From Piper betle (lineage: Eukaryota; Streptophyta; Magnoliopsida; Piperales; Piperaceae), in NCBI GenBank assembly GCA_033002965.1, contig JAURVB010000724.1, forward strand, positions 1 to 64,000: a stretch of DNA of 64,000 nucleotides. The letters run 5' to 3'. Below, in pieces: positions 61,035-64,000 of this stretch. Each line of letters begins with the position of its first letter. Within the stretch, counting starts at the first letter, position 1. The notes beneath the pieces are model-generated. The model did no database searches, was not told where the DNA came from, and was given only the letters and a program-made list of their open reading frames with translations. The translations under genes and the position numbers were made by a program.

Positions 61035-61555
61035 GTTGGAAAATATGGTGCAAGAACATGGAACTTTGGTGAAGTGTGGCGTTGCATGATATTGAATGCA
61101 CAATGAGCCTGAAACCATAGCTGAAAGGCAAAAATCCTGCCTTGTTGTGCCCGGATAAAAAACGAAGTCCACGCCAAGGCAAAACAGGGAACACTCTGGT
61201 TGAAGAAGCCCGCGATTAGAAAAGATCCACTGCCATATCATGGAGCCTCTTCAACACAATGTTGTCTCTTGTAGTTGGCATGATCATATGGGAAGCCAAG
61301 CATCCTTGTCTGCCATTGGTTGTTGCACTCTTCAGTGTGTTTCGTATCTCTCTCAAGGATGTGATCCAGTTTTTATCCACTATTGAAGTTAAACCAGCCT
61401 TCGATGCAGTTTCACTGTCGAGTTTTAACTGTTTTATTCTTGGAGCAATCTCCTTCCCAATTCTACCAACCATGGCCCGAATGGTGTTTCCATCGTTTGA
61501 GCAAGCTGGACTCGAAGTGTTCTCTTGGTTTTGTTCATACTCCGTGATGTAAATA
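61035..61555 (+). pseudogene. Membrane-anchored coiled-coil protein, 3' exons (C-terminal membrane part)
   Basis: After the solo LTR the sequence resumes the block cut at 58543. From 61220, after an acceptor-like GATTAG, an open frame reads KRSTAISWSLFNTMLSLVVG and goes on through three hydrophobic stretches (LVVGMIIWEA, LPLVVALFSVF, FILGAISFPILPTM) to a stop at 61550-61552. This looks like a multi-pass C-terminus. The frame of the 58430-58543 plus 61035-61150 block could not be settled. Combined with the nonsense codon upstream, the gene is treated as broken. Confidence 0.5.
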
Positions 61556-61590
61556 TGGCGGTGTATGAATTGGGCTAAAAGCAGAAATGG

Positions 61591-61778
61591 CGCTTGTACT
61601 GCTCTGTAGAGTAACTTGAGTTGTTTTTAAAGTTAGCTACTTGCGTAAATGTACCAACGTTCGCTCCGGGGCCTGTCTAGGGCTTTATTTTAGTTTTAGG
61701 GGAACCATTCATTGCTTGTACTGCCCAGTAGCATAACTTGTTAGCTACATGCATAAGCGAACTAACGTTCACTCCAAG
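61591..61778 (+). repeat. Direct duplication of about 70 bp in the 3' flank
   Basis: 61591-61668 (GCTTGTACTGCTCTGTAGAG to GTTCGCTCC) recurs at about 61715-61776 (GCTTGTACTGCCCAGTAGCA to GTTCACTCC). After the hAT-type insertion the second copy continues AAGGCCTG, paralleling GGGGCCTG of the first. Confidence 0.7.
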
Positions 61779-62131
61779 TAGGGGTGCTAATTGAGCGAGT
61801 GAGCCGAGTTTAATATATGTTCGAACTCGGCTCGAATAGTTCGAAACTCGTTTGAACTCAATTCGAGATCGAACAAGTTTTGGATTTGAGTTCGAACAAG
61901 TTTTGGACATACATGCTTGAGTTCGACTCGAATATCTTTTATGTGTTCGAGCTCGACTCGAGCTCGAATATACTTAAACTGTTTAATTTTTGTGAGTTCG
62001 TTTGCCCAGCTCGTTCGTTAGCTCGATTAAAAGTCAAAAGTACCTCACTTAAAAATAAATGAGGCCAATGTAGTTTTAACCCACAACCTTGAAGTCATCA
62101 AGGTGAATACTTACCATCTCAACTATCTATT

Positions 62132-62178
<47 letters not shown>

Positions 62179-62377
62179 AAGATTATATTATTATATTATT
62201 TTATCGACTCGAGTTTGAGTCGAGTTCGAGTTACAACCGAGTCGAACACGACCTTGCTCAAGCTCGGCTCGTAAAATTCGAGTTGGAGTCGAGCATTTAA
62301 ATGTCGAGTTTCGAGTCGAGTCAAGCCAAGCCGAATGCTAAATGCTCACAAGCTGGCTCGCTCAATTACCAACCCTA
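61779..62377. mobile_element. hAT-type MITE, perfect 8-bp target duplication
   Basis: A 599-bp element with ends TAGGGGTGCTAATTGAGCGA and, reversed, TAGGGTTGGTAATTGAGCGA. It is flanked by identical octamers ACTCCAAG at 61771-61778 and 62378-62385. The interior is made of GAGCTCG/GTTCGA-type motifs in both orientations, with an (AT)n run at about 62120-62173 and no gene. The size of the target duplication and the TAGGG ends place it in the hAT superfamily. Confidence 0.92.
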
Positions 62378-62388
62378 ACTCCAAGGCC

Positions 62389-64000
62389 TGTAAAACCCAC
62401 GATTCGAGTCAGGGTTTTATATTCAGAACCAGTCGGTTCGACCATTATTTTCGAGTCGAGTCAATTTCAAAACACGTGTACTGAGCCGACGCTAGTCGCG
62501 TGTATGAGCTATGAGGGTCATGCGTACCTAAGTATATGATGATAACGTCATGAATACAGCAAAACAGAATGAGTTATCAGAATATATAAGAGTATGCCAG
62601 TTGTTTTTTTAGTTTTATATATAGTGGATCGTAAAATTAGTTTTAGGTCGTTTACCACGTTCGGACGCGTTACGGGTAGTTGGGTGGGTTGATAGTTCTA
62701 AAGCATATCATTATGATGTTCTGGTGTTTATTTGATTTTATGGGATTTTTCTGATTTTTCTGGATTTTTTAAGGATTTTCTACGACTTAGTTATTATTCT
62801 TGACTCGAGTTGGACATGAGTCAAGTATTATTTACGATATTGCCACCTAGTTGTTTTTCTCACCCCGACCCATTCTTCCTCGCCCAAACCCTTCCCCGAC
62901 GCCGCCCCCATGCAGTGTCACCGTCGCCGCTGTCGACGCCGCCCAGCAATCGATCGTTGCTGCCCAACTCCGCCACAGCGTTGCCGTGCCACCCCGACCA
63001 GCCCCGGCCGCTGCCAGTCCACCGTGACGTTGGAATCACCTCGCCTAGCGCCGTGGCTACATTTCAGTCGCGTCGCAGATTCCACCGCCAACGACCATCG
63101 CCACCACGATCAGGTGGTCGCCTCAGCACGCTCAACCACCCAGTGACCCTTCCTGACCGGAGCGGAGGCCGTCGCCGCCCAAGCCGCCCCGGATCGAGTC
63201 CCCCATAGCCACCGCTCTATTTCAGGCATTTTCCGGTGAGCCGTCACCTCCGTTGGCCATGTCGACATCGTTGATGCGTCGGGATCACCGAGCCGGTTCC
63301 AATGGTACCAAACATGACCACCTTCCGGCCACTAGATGCCGTCGGCGACTGTTGCCGGAAAACCACCGGAGAGGTGCTGGAAAACCACTAAAGCCGCCAA
63401 AAAACCAGATTCACTGGAGTTCGCCGGATTTTCCGCGGAGCTCATTGAGTCAATCCCGATCGAACTTCGGACGCTGATGAGTGCCGAATTCGAGCTCCGA
63501 GACGCGCGATGAAACCCTAGTCATCGCCAATTACCGATGACGTGAGGTATAATTACCTCAAAATTTATAATTTAAACTTGATGATTGTTAGCACAGCATG
63601 CTAGGGCTAGTTTATTGATGTGATTAATGCTTAATTATAAATGAAATGATGATTGCATGATATAATTAATTAAGAATGAATAGTATGTGATTTAATGAGG
63701 TAGATCTAGTCTGAGCATGATAAGTAACCACCACATAACCTAGAAAAACATAGTAAAATCGGTATGAATAGGATTAGTTAGAATTATTTTCATACATATG
63801 ATTATTTGATTGTTGATTGAGGTTCATTGAGTTTGATGCGTCATTTAGTTAGCAAGCATTAGTATTTAGTTTTAATGTGTAGATACGGAGTAGGAGTTTG
63901 CCGCCTAGGCGCGATGACACCCTTGGAGCTTCTACTAGGTCCGTTTAGGACTTGACTATGTTTTACGTCTTTCTATTGTATGATTATCTTATCATTTGCA
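62389..64000 (+). repeat. Gypsy LTR of the A/B family, cut by the window end
   Basis: Starts TGTAAAACCCACGATTCGAG and follows the B LTRs closely through the G-box region, the GATAACGTCAT site and the G+C-rich block to the window end (corresponding to about 39880 in the B 5' LTR). Only the first 1.6 kb is visible, so it could be a solo LTR or the 5' end of a full element. The preceding bases AGGCC (62384-62388) would be its target duplication. Confidence 0.9.

Overview
This 64-kb window is nuclear DNA of a flowering plant. The evidence is intron-split plant genes, plant-type LTR retrotransposons primed by initiator-methionine tRNA, hAT elements and a U6-like snRNA copy. The G+C-rich fatty-alcohol-oxidase remnant would suit a monocot or another early-diverging lineage, but the species cannot be named. 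About two thirds of the window is transposable element, and much of it is nested.

Layout. (1) 1-10630: a long-chain fatty alcohol oxidase (FAO) pseudogene on the + strand, cut mid-codon by a Ty1/Copia element (848-10029, minus orientation, 5-bp target duplication GCGCG). A 3-kb solo LTR of a Ty3/Gypsy Tekay-like family (4794-7791) sits inside that Copia element. (2) 10631-15991: AT-rich intergenic DNA with an old hAT-type element and a decayed duplicate of a piece of the neighbouring gene. (3) 15992-22301, minus strand: the one gene that looks intact, a SAWADEE-homeodomain protein of the SHH2 type (RNA-directed DNA methylation family), with nine recognised coding exons, a probable leader intron, and an intron carrying a MITE and a duplicated foldback. 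(4) 22566-33123: a U6-like pseudogene, a second-subfamily solo LTR with a perfect target duplication, a 2-kb decayed hAT element with a BED-finger remnant and a captured LTR piece, and a TRIM element. (5) 33124-49335: a Gypsy element that keeps only gag (A), whose 3' LTR was hit by a second, larger element of the same LTR family with a non-coding interior (B, 38291-47800). (6) 49530-55283: a deleted minus-strand Tekay-like element (C) with RNase H, integrase and chromodomain-tail remnants. (7) 55850-61555: a decaying + strand gene for a membrane-anchored coiled-coil protein of unknown function, broken by a solo LTR (58544-61029). (8) 61779-62377: a hAT-type MITE with a perfect 8-bp target duplication. 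It is followed by another copy of the same Gypsy LTR, which runs off the window.

How it fits together. Copies of one 2.5-3-kb LTR family (TGTAAAACCC...GGGGTGTTACA) occur as solo LTRs, as a gag-only element and as a LARD-like element. No intact autonomous partner is present, so these copies must have been mobilised in trans. The least expected signals are a perfect plant snRNA upstream sequence element (USE) plus TATA box at U6-type spacing in both TRIM LTRs, and two consecutive hairpins conserved across the Gypsy LTR family.
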